Of a DNA stretch of 64,000 nt, positions 9,066 through 17,202 are shown in pieces. Source of the stretch: Parasphaerochaeta coccoides DSM 17374 (GTDB lineage: Bacteria > Spirochaetota > Spirochaetia > Sphaerochaetales > Sphaerochaetaceae); assembly GCF_000208385.1 (NCBI RefSeq), contig NC_015436.1, positions 124,001-188,000 on the forward strand, given 5' to 3'. The position numbers were made by a program, and so were the translations under genes. The first letter of the stretch is position 1, and the number at the start of each line of letters is the position of its first letter. The notes under the pieces are model-generated. The model did not search any database. It was not told where the DNA came from and worked only from the letters and a program-made list of their open reading frames with translations.

Positions 9066-9776
9066 ATGGCATTATTGGAACTGGAAAATGTGACAGTTGA
9101 CTACGGGAGCATCCATGCGATCAAGACGGTCAATATTGAAGTCGAAACCGGGGAAGTGGTCACTCTTATCGGCGCGAACGGAGCAGGAAAGAGTACGTTG
9201 ATGAAGACTGTCATGGGATTGGTTCCCTGCAAGTCAGGAAAAATAAAGTTCAATGGTATTGATATTACCAATAAAGATACGCAGTACATGGTGCAGTCAG
9301 GAATCATACTGTCTCCGGAAGGCAGGCAGGTGTTTCCGCGCTATTCCGTGCGGGACAATTTGCTTCTGGGCGCTTACCAACGTCCCCGCCAGGAAATTCC
9401 TGAAAGTTTGGAGACCGTATATACGTTGCTGCCGAAACTCAAGGAGCGCAACGCTCAGATGGCAGGCAGTCTTTCCGGTGGAGAGCAGCAGATGCTGGCT
9501 ATCGGCCGTGCTATGATGGGAAAGCCAAGGATGCTTCTCATGGATGAACCATCCCTTGGGCTTGCTCCTCTCATCATCACGGAGATTTTCAACATGATAG
9601 ATAAAATCCGCATGATGGGTACGACCATCCTGCTGGTGGAACAGAACGCCCGGATTGCTTTGAAGCATTCGGATCGTGCCTACGTGCTGGAGGCGGGGAG
9701 TGTCGTACTGACGGATCGGGCGGATTGCCTGTTGAATTCCGATGAGGTGAGAAAAGCTTATTTCGGTGGGCTGTAA
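9066..9776 (+). CDS. livF: Branched-chain-type ABC transporter ATP-binding protein (LivF family)
   Basis: 236 aa from the ATG at 9066, one base after the livG stop. Walker A GANGAGKST, signature LSGGEQQMLAIGRAM, Walker B LLMDEPSLGLAP. Second ATPase subunit of the same transporter. The full LivKHMGF gene set is therefore present and in the standard order. Confidence 0.94.
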   Translation: MALLELENVTVDYGSIHAIKTVNIEVETGEVVTLIGANGAGKSTLMKTVMGLVPCKSGKIKFNGIDITNKDTQYMVQSGIILSPEGRQVFPRYSVRDNLLLGAYQRPRQEIPESLETVYTLLPKLKERNAQMAGSLSGGEQQMLAIGRAMMGKPRMLLMDEPSLGLAPLIITEIFNMIDKIRMMGTTILLVEQNARIALKHSDRAYVLEAGSVVLTDRADCLLNSDEVRKAYFGGL

Positions 9777-9813
9777 CATATGAAACATAGTCTTTTGGGA
9801 GGAAACTTTTAAC

Positions 9814-10902
9814 ATGATTTCACATACACAACGTGTCAAGGCCGCTTTGGAAGGGAAAATCCTGGATCGTCCGGCTTTCGTAGCTTGGGGACCCCATATG
9901 AATCTGGTAGACAGGAATGCCAAGGATTTTGCCAAGGCTACGATTGATTATCAGAATGCATATGGCTTTGATTTTATCAAGGTCATGTCCAACGGCCTGT
10001 ATTTTCCGGAAGCCTTTGGTCAAAAGATACGTCCGGCGGAACACATATTGGATGAAACATGGCAGAATACGCAAATAAATGTCATCAATGATCCTCATGA
10101 ATGGGCGAGACTGAAAGTCCCCAGCATGAAAGAAGGCGTCTTTGCCCGCGAGATTGAGGTTGTGAAAAGGCTCGTAGATTACTTCCAGGGAGATGTTCCT
10201 GTCTTGCCGACGGTGTTCAGTCCCTTCATCTGGATGGGTGAAATGACTGGTGGATACTTCCGCCAGGAAACCATTGTCGCGCATTTCAAATATTCTGAGA
10301 AATATGCCAGGATTGGTCTTGCCGTAGTCAACGAGACCAATGAGCTGTTGATGGAAGAATTCGTCAAGGCTGGCGCGGATGGTTTTTTTCTTGGTTATCA
10401 GGCAGGGATGGCGGGTATCATGGGGAAAGAGATGTTCGAGGAGTATGGCAAGAAATATGACATCCGGAATATCCAGAAAATCAAGGACAGGACGTGGTTC
10501 AACATGGCGCATGTCTGCCATGGCGATGCAGCACTTTCCGAGTGGTTCCTGGATTATCCGGTAGAGGCACTGAACTGGGCGGACCAGGATTCCGAGCAGC
10601 ATTCCTTTGCGGAGATGCGCAGGCTCACTGATGTTGTTTTGGTGGGAGGTTTGAATCATTCCACACATGGAAGTTATAAAGACTTGTCCGTGATGATCAA
10701 GTCTCCTTCCGATCTCAGCGGCACATGTCGTGACGAAATCAAGGCGCGTATCAAGGTGAAGATTCGTAATGCCATTGCCGCCGCCGGATCTAAAGTCATT
10801 ATTTCCGGAGGGTGTGGCTGGGGCATAGGCTCTCTCCCTCGGTTTGGGTTGTGGGAAGAAGCCATGGAGGAAATCGGACAAGACATGAATGTGGCTCCGT
10901 AA
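9814..10902 (+). CDS. Uroporphyrinogen decarboxylase-like (URO-D/MtaA superfamily) protein
   Basis: 362 aa, preceded by GGGAGGA. It has the TIM-barrel layout of the URO-D superfamily: an N-terminal HTQRVKAALEGKILDRPAF segment, and a C-terminal glycine-rich ISGGCGWGIGS segment. It is not a heme gene by context: no other heme genes are nearby and it sits in a transporter operon. Members outside heme synthesis are corrinoid-linked methyltransferases or O-demethylases, but no corrinoid protein gene is visible here. A role in processing the imported compound is an inference. Confidence 0.75.
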   Translation: MISHTQRVKAALEGKILDRPAFVAWGPHMNLVDRNAKDFAKATIDYQNAYGFDFIKVMSNGLYFPEAFGQKIRPAEHILDETWQNTQINVINDPHEWARLKVPSMKEGVFAREIEVVKRLVDYFQGDVPVLPTVFSPFIWMGEMTGGYFRQETIVAHFKYSEKYARIGLAVVNETNELLMEEFVKAGADGFFLGYQAGMAGIMGKEMFEEYGKKYDIRNIQKIKDRTWFNMAHVCHGDAALSEWFLDYPVEALNWADQDSEQHSFAEMRRLTDVVLVGGLNHSTHGSYKDLSVMIKSPSDLSGTCRDEIKARIKVKIRNAIAAAGSKVIISGGCGWGIGSLPRFGLWEEAMEEIGQDMNVAP

Positions 10903-10913
10903 GGACTGATACC

Positions 10914-12182
10914 ATGAAGAAGACAGAACAGAATTATCAGCACTATGTGGGCATATTAAAGGAAGAACTGATTCCTGCCGGGGGATGTACGGAACCTGTC
11001 GCCATTGCTTATGTGGCGGCGACAGCCCGTAAGGTCTTGGGTGTCATGCCTGAACGCATGGATGTTTTTGCGAGCGGCAATCTGATTAAGAATGCTATGG
11101 GTGTCTACATTCCCAATGGAGGGAACCTGCGTGGTGTTGGCGCGGCAGCGGTTCTTGGTGTTGTCGGGGGCAATGCTGACAGAAAGCTGGAGGTTCTGCT
11201 GGATATGCCCACGGGCAAGGTCATCGAGGCGCGGAAGTTGTTGGAACAGAATTTCTGTGCGGTCAGCGTTCTGGAACATTCAGAGGCTTTGCATCTGATT
11301 GTCAGGGTACAGGCAGGAGCAGACTGGGTTGAAGTCGAACTGAAGAATGCCCACACGCATATCGTTCGCATAGAAAAAAACGGCGCAGTCGTTTTCTGTT
11401 GTGATGACGAGGAAATGGTACGTGATGGATTGACTGACCACAAGTGCCTGAATATAGCACAAATCGTAGACTTCGCGGACACGTGTGACATAGGGGATGT
11501 CGAAGAAGTCCTTGACCGGCAGATCTCCTGCAATCTGAGAATAGCGGAAGAAGGATTGAAGAATGACTGGGGTGTCAATGTCGGCAAGCTTTATTACAGA
11601 AACGGGAAGCTTCTCCAAGCATATGCCGCATCAGCGTCTGATGCCCGCATGGGGGGATGCGACCTGCCGGTCGTGATTGTCTGCGGCAGCGGAAACCAAG
11701 GCGCGACAGCTTCCCTGCCTGTCATCCTCTATGCCCGTGAGAAAGGGCTATCCCATGAACGCCTCCTGCGGGCGTTGGTACTTTCCAACCTGATTGTAAT
11801 CCATCTGAAAAGGGGGATTGGTCGGCTTTCCGCGTATTGTGGAGTTGTCTGTGCCGCCACGGGTAGTGGCTGTGCCCTTACGTATCTCGATGGAGGGACT
11901 CTGCATCAGATTGAGCAGACAATTACCAATTCCCTGGGCACTGCTTCAGGTGTGATATGTGATGGCGCAAAACCCTCATGTGCCGCGAAGATTGCCCTGT
12001 GCCTGGAAAGTGCGATCATGGCTCACCAGTTGGCAATGGAAGGGCAGGCTTTTCAGTCGGGAGAGGGCATTGTGATGGATTCTGTTGAGAAAACCATAGA
12101 TGCCGTCGGATGTATGGCGAGCAAAGGCATGTATGCTACGGATTGTGTCATTCTCAATCTCATGACAAAGGAAAAGGAATAA
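10914..12182 (+). CDS. CyuA/UPF0597 family (L-cysteine desulfidase or L-serine dehydratase-like) protein
   Basis: 422 aa from the ATG at 10914 behind AAGGA. It carries the cysteine landmarks of the family, which shares its fold with the alpha chain of iron-sulfur L-serine dehydratase: PAGGCTEPVAIA near residue 20, GSGNQGATASLPV near residue 260, CGVVCAATGSGCA near residue 305, and an ICDGAKPSCAAKIA segment near residue 355. Known members release sulfide and ammonia from cysteine or eliminate from related amino acids. In this operon it likely deaminates or desulfurates an amino-acid-like substrate brought in by the transporter. Confidence 0.85.
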   Translation: MKKTEQNYQHYVGILKEELIPAGGCTEPVAIAYVAATARKVLGVMPERMDVFASGNLIKNAMGVYIPNGGNLRGVGAAAVLGVVGGNADRKLEVLLDMPTGKVIEARKLLEQNFCAVSVLEHSEALHLIVRVQAGADWVEVELKNAHTHIVRIEKNGAVVFCCDDEEMVRDGLTDHKCLNIAQIVDFADTCDIGDVEEVLDRQISCNLRIAEEGLKNDWGVNVGKLYYRNGKLLQAYAASASDARMGGCDLPVVIVCGSGNQGATASLPVILYAREKGLSHERLLRALVLSNLIVIHLKRGIGRLSAYCGVVCAATGSGCALTYLDGGTLHQIEQTITNSLGTASGVICDGAKPSCAAKIALCLESAIMAHQLAMEGQAFQSGEGIVMDSVEKTIDAVGCMASKGMYATDCVILNLMTKEKE

Positions 12183-12195
12183 AAGGAAAATTGAA

Positions 12196-13062
12196 ATGAA
12201 AAAACAGAATTATCTTGATTGTCTGGTGGGAGTATTCGGTCAGCCTGTCGCGGAGAATCCCGGTGTTGTGATACAAGAGGCGGCTTTCAAAGCCTTGGAA
12301 CTGGATCATTGGAGATTCTTGACCATCGATGTGGACAAAGATCAATTGGAAAATGCCATCAAAGGGTTGAAAGCATTTAAGATGAGGGGAATCAACTGCA
12401 CGATTCCCCATAAAATAGCTGTCATGGAGTATCTTGATGAGATTTCTGAAAGCGCAAGAATGATTGGCGCGGTCAATACGATCATCAATGATGGTGGACA
12501 GCTGTTCGGAGAGAATACTGATGGAAAAGGATTCATGATGTCGCTCGCCTCCAGTGGAGTACAGGTTGAAGGACAAAAGGCCGTAGTTTTTGGCGCTGGC
12601 GGCGCGGCACGCGCCATCTGTGTGGAAATGGCGCTTGCGGGTGTAAAAACGATTACTATTGTCAATCGTCCGCAAGATCGCACGTTGGGAGATGAGCTTG
12701 TCAGTATTCTGACTACCCGGACCAATGTGGAGGTACTCTATGAAGATTGGCATGGCTTATTTCCGATTCCTGCGAATACGAATATCGTAATACACGCCAC
12801 ATCAGTAGGGCTGTACCCAGATGTACACGTTATTCCACACATTGACTTGGACACCCTCAGTTCCTCTATGTTTGTTCAAGATGTAATTCCGAACCCCATA
12901 GAAACAGCTCTCATCAAAGAATTGTGCAGGAGAGGAATCCCGTGTTCTACAGGCGCTGGCATGCTGGTCAATCAGGCGGCATTGAATATTGAGATGTGGA
13001 CAGGATTGAAGCCTGACAAGACGCTTATGCTGGAAGCTCTTGAGAAAGCCGTACAAGCATAG
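12196..13062 (+). CDS. Shikimate dehydrogenase-like oxidoreductase lacking the SxS substrate motif
   Basis: 288 aa, 13 bases after the preceding gene. Family motifs are clear: GINCTIPHK (catalytic Lys), GAVNTI, GENTDGKGF, the nucleotide-binding GAGGAARA, and GAGMLVNQAA near the end. But the N-terminal loop, normally HSxSP with two serines that hold the shikimate carboxylate, reads GQPVAENPGVVIQEAAF. Together with its place at the end of a catabolic transporter operon this argues against a biosynthetic AroE. A paralogue acting on another hydroxy- or keto-acid is more likely. The nucleotide cofactor cannot be settled from sequence alone. Confidence 0.8.
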   Translation: MKKQNYLDCLVGVFGQPVAENPGVVIQEAAFKALELDHWRFLTIDVDKDQLENAIKGLKAFKMRGINCTIPHKIAVMEYLDEISESARMIGAVNTIINDGGQLFGENTDGKGFMMSLASSGVQVEGQKAVVFGAGGAARAICVEMALAGVKTITIVNRPQDRTLGDELVSILTTRTNVEVLYEDWHGLFPIPANTNIVIHATSVGLYPDVHVIPHIDLDTLSSSMFVQDVIPNPIETALIKELCRRGIPCSTGAGMLVNQAALNIEMWTGLKPDKTLMLEALEKAVQA

Positions 13063-13084
13063 TCCTGAACGCTTTTATTTCCAT

Positions 13085-13134
13085 GGATGTGTGACGCTGT
13101 GATTGTATGGTCGTCGCACATCCTTATTCTTTTT
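13085..13134 (+). terminator. Rho-independent terminator of the transporter/catabolic operon
   Basis: GGATGTGTGACG pairs with CGTCGCACATCC (12 bp with one wobble) and is followed by TTATTCTTTTT. It closes the operon that begins at 5123. Confidence 0.8.
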
Positions 13135-13348
13135 GAAGTACAGCCTGAAGTACAGCGCACAATATAGAATTATTACATTGTTGCATTTAGTTTTCCTGCC
13201 CGCCCGTCCTTATAGTAGTCATTTAATTTCATTCGAAAGCAATTAACTTTCATATGATGGTTTACAGATGTTTTTCTCGGCAGTATACTTCATGCTATGG
13301 ATTCTCACGCCAGAGAATCAATCATACGTAAGGGCAAAGGAAATTCTG

Positions 13349-14107
13349 ATGGAAGCGGTATTGCTCAATATTCAGCATTTTTGTCTCCATGATGGACCGG
13401 GAATCCGTTCCACCATTTTTTTCAAAGGATGTAATCTCAGATGCCATTGGTGCGCAAACCCTGAATCCATCTCCATGAAGGTACGGCCTGAACTTGAAGA
13501 AAGTTTGGGAGGAAGAATATGGAAGCTGGAGGAAGTTCTTCACGATGTATTGAAAGACAAAGTGTTTTACGATGAAAGCGGTGGTGGTGTGACCTTGTCA
13601 GGGGGGGAGCCTTTGCTTCAGGCAGATTTCGCTTGCGCCCTCTGTGACGCTTTGCATGCGCACGGTGTCGCCGTTGCCATTGAGACTGCCGCCTGCGTAC
13701 CAGAACAGACATTCATGAAAGTTTTTGAAAAGTTAGACGTAGCCCATATCGATCTCAAGCATTGGAACGATGCATCCTATCGGCAAGGAACAGGGGCGGG
13801 AATAGATCTGGTTCTCTCAAACATCCGTAGAGCTCTCGCAGGATCCATTCCCGTGTTTTTACGTATTCCCATTATTCCCGGATTCAACGATAGCCTGGAG
13901 GATGCCCGCCAGTTTGGAAACGTGCTGGCCGATGTCGGTGCGAATGCCGTGCAGTTATTGCCCTTCCACCAATTTGGTGAAAAAAAATATGAAAAACTGG
14001 CACTGGAATACTCTATGAATGGCATTGCCCAACTCCACGATGAAGACGTGCAGGACTATGCTTCAGTTCTTAAAGAATCGGGGCTTCACGTCCAAATCAG
14101 CGGATAG
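13349..14107 (+). CDS. Radical SAM glycyl-radical activase, short PflA type, without neighbouring partner
   Basis: About 252 aa from the ATG at 13349 (AAAGGA upstream); longer in-frame starts exist at 13268 but have no ribosome site. The CX3CX2C motif is GCNLRCHWC, then LSGGEPLLQ and a DLKHWN segment, as in PflA-type activases. Unlike the activase at 615 it has no ferredoxin insertion. No glycyl radical enzyme gene is adjacent: the neighbours are a terminated operon and a non-coding stretch. It may serve the enzyme at 1505 or one elsewhere. Confidence 0.88.
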   Translation: MEAVLLNIQHFCLHDGPGIRSTIFFKGCNLRCHWCANPESISMKVRPELEESLGGRIWKLEEVLHDVLKDKVFYDESGGGVTLSGGEPLLQADFACALCDALHAHGVAVAIETAACVPEQTFMKVFEKLDVAHIDLKHWNDASYRQGTGAGIDLVLSNIRRALAGSIPVFLRIPIIPGFNDSLEDARQFGNVLADVGANAVQLLPFHQFGEKKYEKLALEYSMNGIAQLHDEDVQDYASVLKESGLHVQISG

Positions 14108-14697
14108 TGTGCTGGTTAACCAAAAAAGGTTTTCCTTATTATGGGACGTTAGGGTAGATTCACGCGCTTCTTAGAGTAGACTCTTGTCATTGCTCTTGTC
14201 ATGGAACTCAAAGGGGAATACCCGCTCCCCTGGTTCTAAATCCAAGCCGGCGTCGGTAATGACTACTACGACATCACATCCCGTGATGGTTCTTTTTTAA
14301 AAAAAGTGGCACCGGACTCTTATGGGGTGGGGAGAGAGTCGTCCGGCGCCTTTGGAATCACACTTAAGGAGGTATGAAAAAAACTGTTGCTCTATATGTA
14401 TAATATAGCAACATGCGTGCCAATTCAGAGAAATCTGGATGCCGGATATCCAAAAAAGTAAAAAAGAAAAAAAATTTCTTTAAAAACATATCTTTTTGGC
14501 AGTTTTTGCCCTTTTTATTCTCTCCTTGCGTCTTTGTGGACAATGAAAAGAAACCAGTTTTTTATCGCTGATTTGTCACTAATTCTGTAACTCTCCGAAA
14601 AACCATGAAAAAACCGTGCAGAAGCGACACGGTTCACAGCAGGTGCGCAGAAATTGCACATTTGACGAAGTTCTTTCCTCTCGCTACTTTAGCGGAT
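14108..14697. other. 590-base non-coding stretch with several hairpins
   Basis: I find no convincing gene. It holds a small hairpin AGGGGA/TCCCCT near 14215-14237, a terminator (separate entry), a strong hairpin at 14308-14350 (GGCACCGGAC with GTCCGGCGCC), an AAGGAGG only one base before a 9-codon ATG frame near 14375, and an imperfect GTTGCT/AGCAAC inverted repeat around 14379-14412. One plus-strand frame (from ATG near 14201) would be open for about 58 codons apart from one in-frame TAA, which could be a decayed small gene or chance. The tail from 14450 is AT-rich. Confidence 0.4.
14272..14298 (+). terminator. Hairpin with T-run in the non-coding stretch
   Basis: CATCAC, loop ATCCC, GTGATG, then GTTCTTTTTT. 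It ends either the transcript of the radical SAM gene upstream or a small RNA. The 160 bases between that gene and this hairpin are long for a simple 3' trailer. Confidence 0.6.
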
Positions 14698-15372
14698 ATG
14701 AAGAACAGTTTTCTAAACCGTCGCCTGGGGTATTCTTATGCGAATTACACCCTCAGACTCATCATCGTCAACATTTTGGTCTTCATCCTGACCGAATACA
14801 TCTATCCTTCCGGCTATGTCTTGTCAGGAGGACAGCTCTACTACACTCCAGGAGTCACCTATTACCTTGCCATGCGACCGGCCTTGGTGATGAAAGGATA
14901 CGTCTGGCAGTTTATCAGCTATATGTTCGTTCATTCCGGAGTCTCCCACATCCTTTTCAACATGCTTGGACTATTCATCTTCGGCAGCATGGTGGAAAGA
15001 CGGATAGGCTCCCGTGAGTTCCTGCTGTTCTACATGCTTACGGGCATAGTGTCCGGTGTATTCAGTTTCATCGCTTACATGGCAGCGGGAACTTCGGCTG
15101 TTTCCTTGGTGGGTGCATCGGGAGTGATTTATGGAATCATGCTCATGTTCGCAACATTCTTCCCGGATGCCAGGATATTCGTATTCGGCATATTTCCGGT
15201 ACGGGCGCCGATGTTAGTCATCATCTACTTTGCCATCGAACTTTTCAGCCAGATAAGAGGAGGCGGAAATGTCGCCCATCTCACCCATCTGGCGGGACTG
15301 GGAGTCGCATACCTGTACAGTGTGTTGCGTTTCCGCATCAAACCTTTTTCTGTCTGGTTCGGACGACGGTAA
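14698..15372 (+). CDS. Rhomboid family intramembrane serine protease
   Basis: About 224 aa from ATG 14698 (14605 is an alternative adding 31 residues that do not look like part of the fold). Six membrane segments are visible. Catalytic and structural motifs: HxxxN at His84-Asn88 (HILFN), the catalytic serine in GASG at about Ser141, and the catalytic histidine in HLAGL at about 197. The family cleaves membrane-anchored proteins inside the bilayer. It ends exactly one base before the convergent adenosine deaminase stop, with no terminator between them. Confidence 0.88.
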   Translation: MKNSFLNRRLGYSYANYTLRLIIVNILVFILTEYIYPSGYVLSGGQLYYTPGVTYYLAMRPALVMKGYVWQFISYMFVHSGVSHILFNMLGLFIFGSMVERRIGSREFLLFYMLTGIVSGVFSFIAYMAAGTSAVSLVGASGVIYGIMLMFATFFPDARIFVFGIFPVRAPMLVIIYFAIELFSQIRGGGNVAHLTHLAGLGVAYLYSVLRFRIKPFSVWFGRR

Positions 15373-16494
15373 TCAGACTGTGCCTATGCCCTGACGGAGC
15401 TCCGCATATCCTTTTTTGATCACTTTGTAGATGAGGCTGAGTTTCTGCTCATGGTGGAGGAACGCAGATTTCATTGCATTGATGTTCAGCTTTTCAATGT
15501 CGTCCAAGGATAATCCATATGCGTGGGCTGCTATGGCGTATTCGTCGGTCAGTGTCGTCCCGCTGACCAAACGGTTGTCCGTGCAGAGGAACACGCGGAA
15601 CTTATTCTGAAAAAAAAGACGGAAGGGATGCGACGCGAAATCCTTGGCCGCTCCCGTGCCTACATTGCTGGTCAGGCATACCTCCATGGGGATGCGGCGG
15701 TCGAGGATGAAGTGGGAAAGCGTACCCATGTCCGCCACCCTGCCGTCATGGATGAGCATGTCCTCCACCAGCCGGGTTCCATGGCCTATGCGCTGGGCGC
15801 CGCAGACTTGGATGGCCTGCCAGATTGATTCGACGCCGAAAGCTTCACCGGCATGGATGGTGAGGTTGAAGTTTTGGTTGCGGATGTACTGGAATGCATC
15901 CAGATGCTTGCGGGGAGGATTGCCTGCCTCATCACCGGCCAGGTCAAAGCCGACGACTCCCCGGTCCCGGAACGCTATGGCAAGTTCAGCGGCTTCACGT
16001 GACAGGGCGGGGTTCTGTCCACGCATGGCACAGATTATCAAGCCGTATTCCATGCCGGTCACCCGCCGTCCGTCTTCCAGTCCGGCCAGGACCGCTGACA
16101 CAATTTCTTCACCTTTCAGCCCTTTTCGCCTATGCAAGGATGGGGCAAAACGTATTTCAGCATAGACCACATTATCCGCCGCCAAGTCCTCCATGGCCTC
16201 ACATGCGGCACGGCGGAGGGCTTCCATTGTTTGCAGGACGCTGACAGTCACTTCAAAAGTTTCCAGATAAAGTGAAAGGCTTTTGCGTTTGCTGCCCAGG
16301 ACGAACCATTCGGCGAGAGCATCAGCATTGTCCGCCGGAATTGAAACATTGTATTCCTTTGCTAGCTCAAGGACTGTAGCGGGCCGGAGCCCTCCGTCAA
16401 GATGGTCGTGCAACTCCACTTTCGGAGCCTTGTGTATGATTTCTCTTGTCACCATATCTGTACAATACACGTGTAGCCCTGATGGGGCAATCAT
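15373..16494 (-). CDS. add: Adenosine deaminase
   Basis: 373 aa. Metal and catalytic motifs of the adenosine/AMP deaminase family: HDHLDGG (HxH) near residue 30, HAGE near 215, HIGHG near 240, and CTDNRLVSGT near 300. TDN instead of the TDD of mammalian enzymes is, as I recall, seen in other bacterial adenosine deaminases. Start chosen at 16494 because AGAGGA lies just upstream. It deaminates adenosine or deoxyadenosine to inosine in purine salvage. It stands alone, divergent from the ankyrin gene. Confidence 0.9.
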   Translation of the reverse strand: MIAPSGLHVYCTDMVTREIIHKAPKVELHDHLDGGLRPATVLELAKEYNVSIPADNADALAEWFVLGSKRKSLSLYLETFEVTVSVLQTMEALRRAACEAMEDLAADNVVYAEIRFAPSLHRRKGLKGEEIVSAVLAGLEDGRRVTGMEYGLIICAMRGQNPALSREAAELAIAFRDRGVVGFDLAGDEAGNPPRKHLDAFQYIRNQNFNLTIHAGEAFGVESIWQAIQVCGAQRIGHGTRLVEDMLIHDGRVADMGTLSHFILDRRIPMEVCLTSNVGTGAAKDFASHPFRLFFQNKFRVFLCTDNRLVSGTTLTDEYAIAAHAYGLSLDDIEKLNINAMKSAFLHHEQKLSLIYKVIKKGYAELRQGIGTV

Positions 16495-16628
16495 AACTTC
16501 CTCTGAAAATATCGCTCATGGTGTTTTTTCAGCTTTTTTCTACTCAAGCCTTTACTGTGGTGCAGTTTGAGGTCATACTTATGGAAAGATTCCCGACAAT
16601 GGTGGGGGAAATCCAAGGAGGTTGCCTC

Positions 16629-17141
16629 ATGGCGAAGAATACGGAAACTCTAAACAGGAAACTCCTTGCCGCAGCGGTCAAGGCTACGAAGGCGAAGGTC
16701 GTCAAGGATCTTTTGATGAAGGGTGCTGATGCCAACTGTCATAATGAATGGGGGATGACACCTTTGATGCTTGCCGCCCAATACAACAAGAATGTGGCTG
16801 TAACCAAGGCTTTGCTGGCGGCAGGCGCGGACATCCGTGAAGTAGAGCCCAAGTATTGTTCCAATGCCCTGCATCTCGCCGCGGACAAAGCTGAGAATCC
16901 CAAGGTCATAGAAGCCCTGCTTGATGCCGGAGCGGACTTGAACGTGCGTAATTACCTGGGAGAGACACCCTTGATCATGGCGGTCAACGCCAACCCTGAA
17001 ACGAGGATTGTTTCAACCCTGCTCAAGGAAGGAGCCGACGTGAACGCCCGTGACTACCAAGGCCATTCCGTCCTGGAGTACGCAAAGGCAGGCAAACGGA
17101 ACTACATCATATCCCAGCTGAAAAAGAAGGGTGCGACGTAA
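16629..17141 (+). CDS. Ankyrin repeat protein
   Basis: 170 aa from the ATG at 16629 with AAGGAGG 7 bases upstream. At least four ankyrin repeats are visible, about every 33 residues, with GADANCHNEWGMTPLMLAAQ, GADLNVRNYLGETPLIMAV and GADVNARDYQGHSVLEYA. There is no signal peptide or membrane segment, so it is cytoplasmic and likely a protein-binding scaffold. The partner is unknown. Confidence 0.88.
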   Translation: MAKNTETLNRKLLAAAVKATKAKVVKDLLMKGADANCHNEWGMTPLMLAAQYNKNVAVTKALLAAGADIREVEPKYCSNALHLAADKAENPKVIEALLDAGADLNVRNYLGETPLIMAVNANPETRIVSTLLKEGADVNARDYQGHSVLEYAKAGKRNYIISQLKKKGAT

Positions 17142-17144
17142 GGT

Positions 17145-17192
17145 AAGCGTAAGGCAAGCCAAGCGTAAGGCAAGCCAAGCGTAAGGCAAGGA
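17145..17192. repeat. Three tandem 16-bp repeats
   Basis: Three copies of CAAGCGTAAGGCAAGC (first copy starts with T, last ends with G) fill the gap between the ankyrin gene and the convergent proS stop. Probably a slippage product; no terminator hairpin is visible here. Confidence 0.85.
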
Positions 17193-17202
17193 GCAGGGAG
17201 CT

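Noticed and set aside
14225-14245. tRNA-like T-arm (GGTTCTAAATCC)
   Set aside because: No matching acceptor stem, D arm or anticodon arm at the right distances, and the T-loop sequence is not canonical.
14375-14404. Nine-codon leader peptide (MKKTVALYV)
   Set aside because: AAGGAGG is only one base before the ATG, too close for efficient initiation, and there is no attenuator or regulated gene directly after it.
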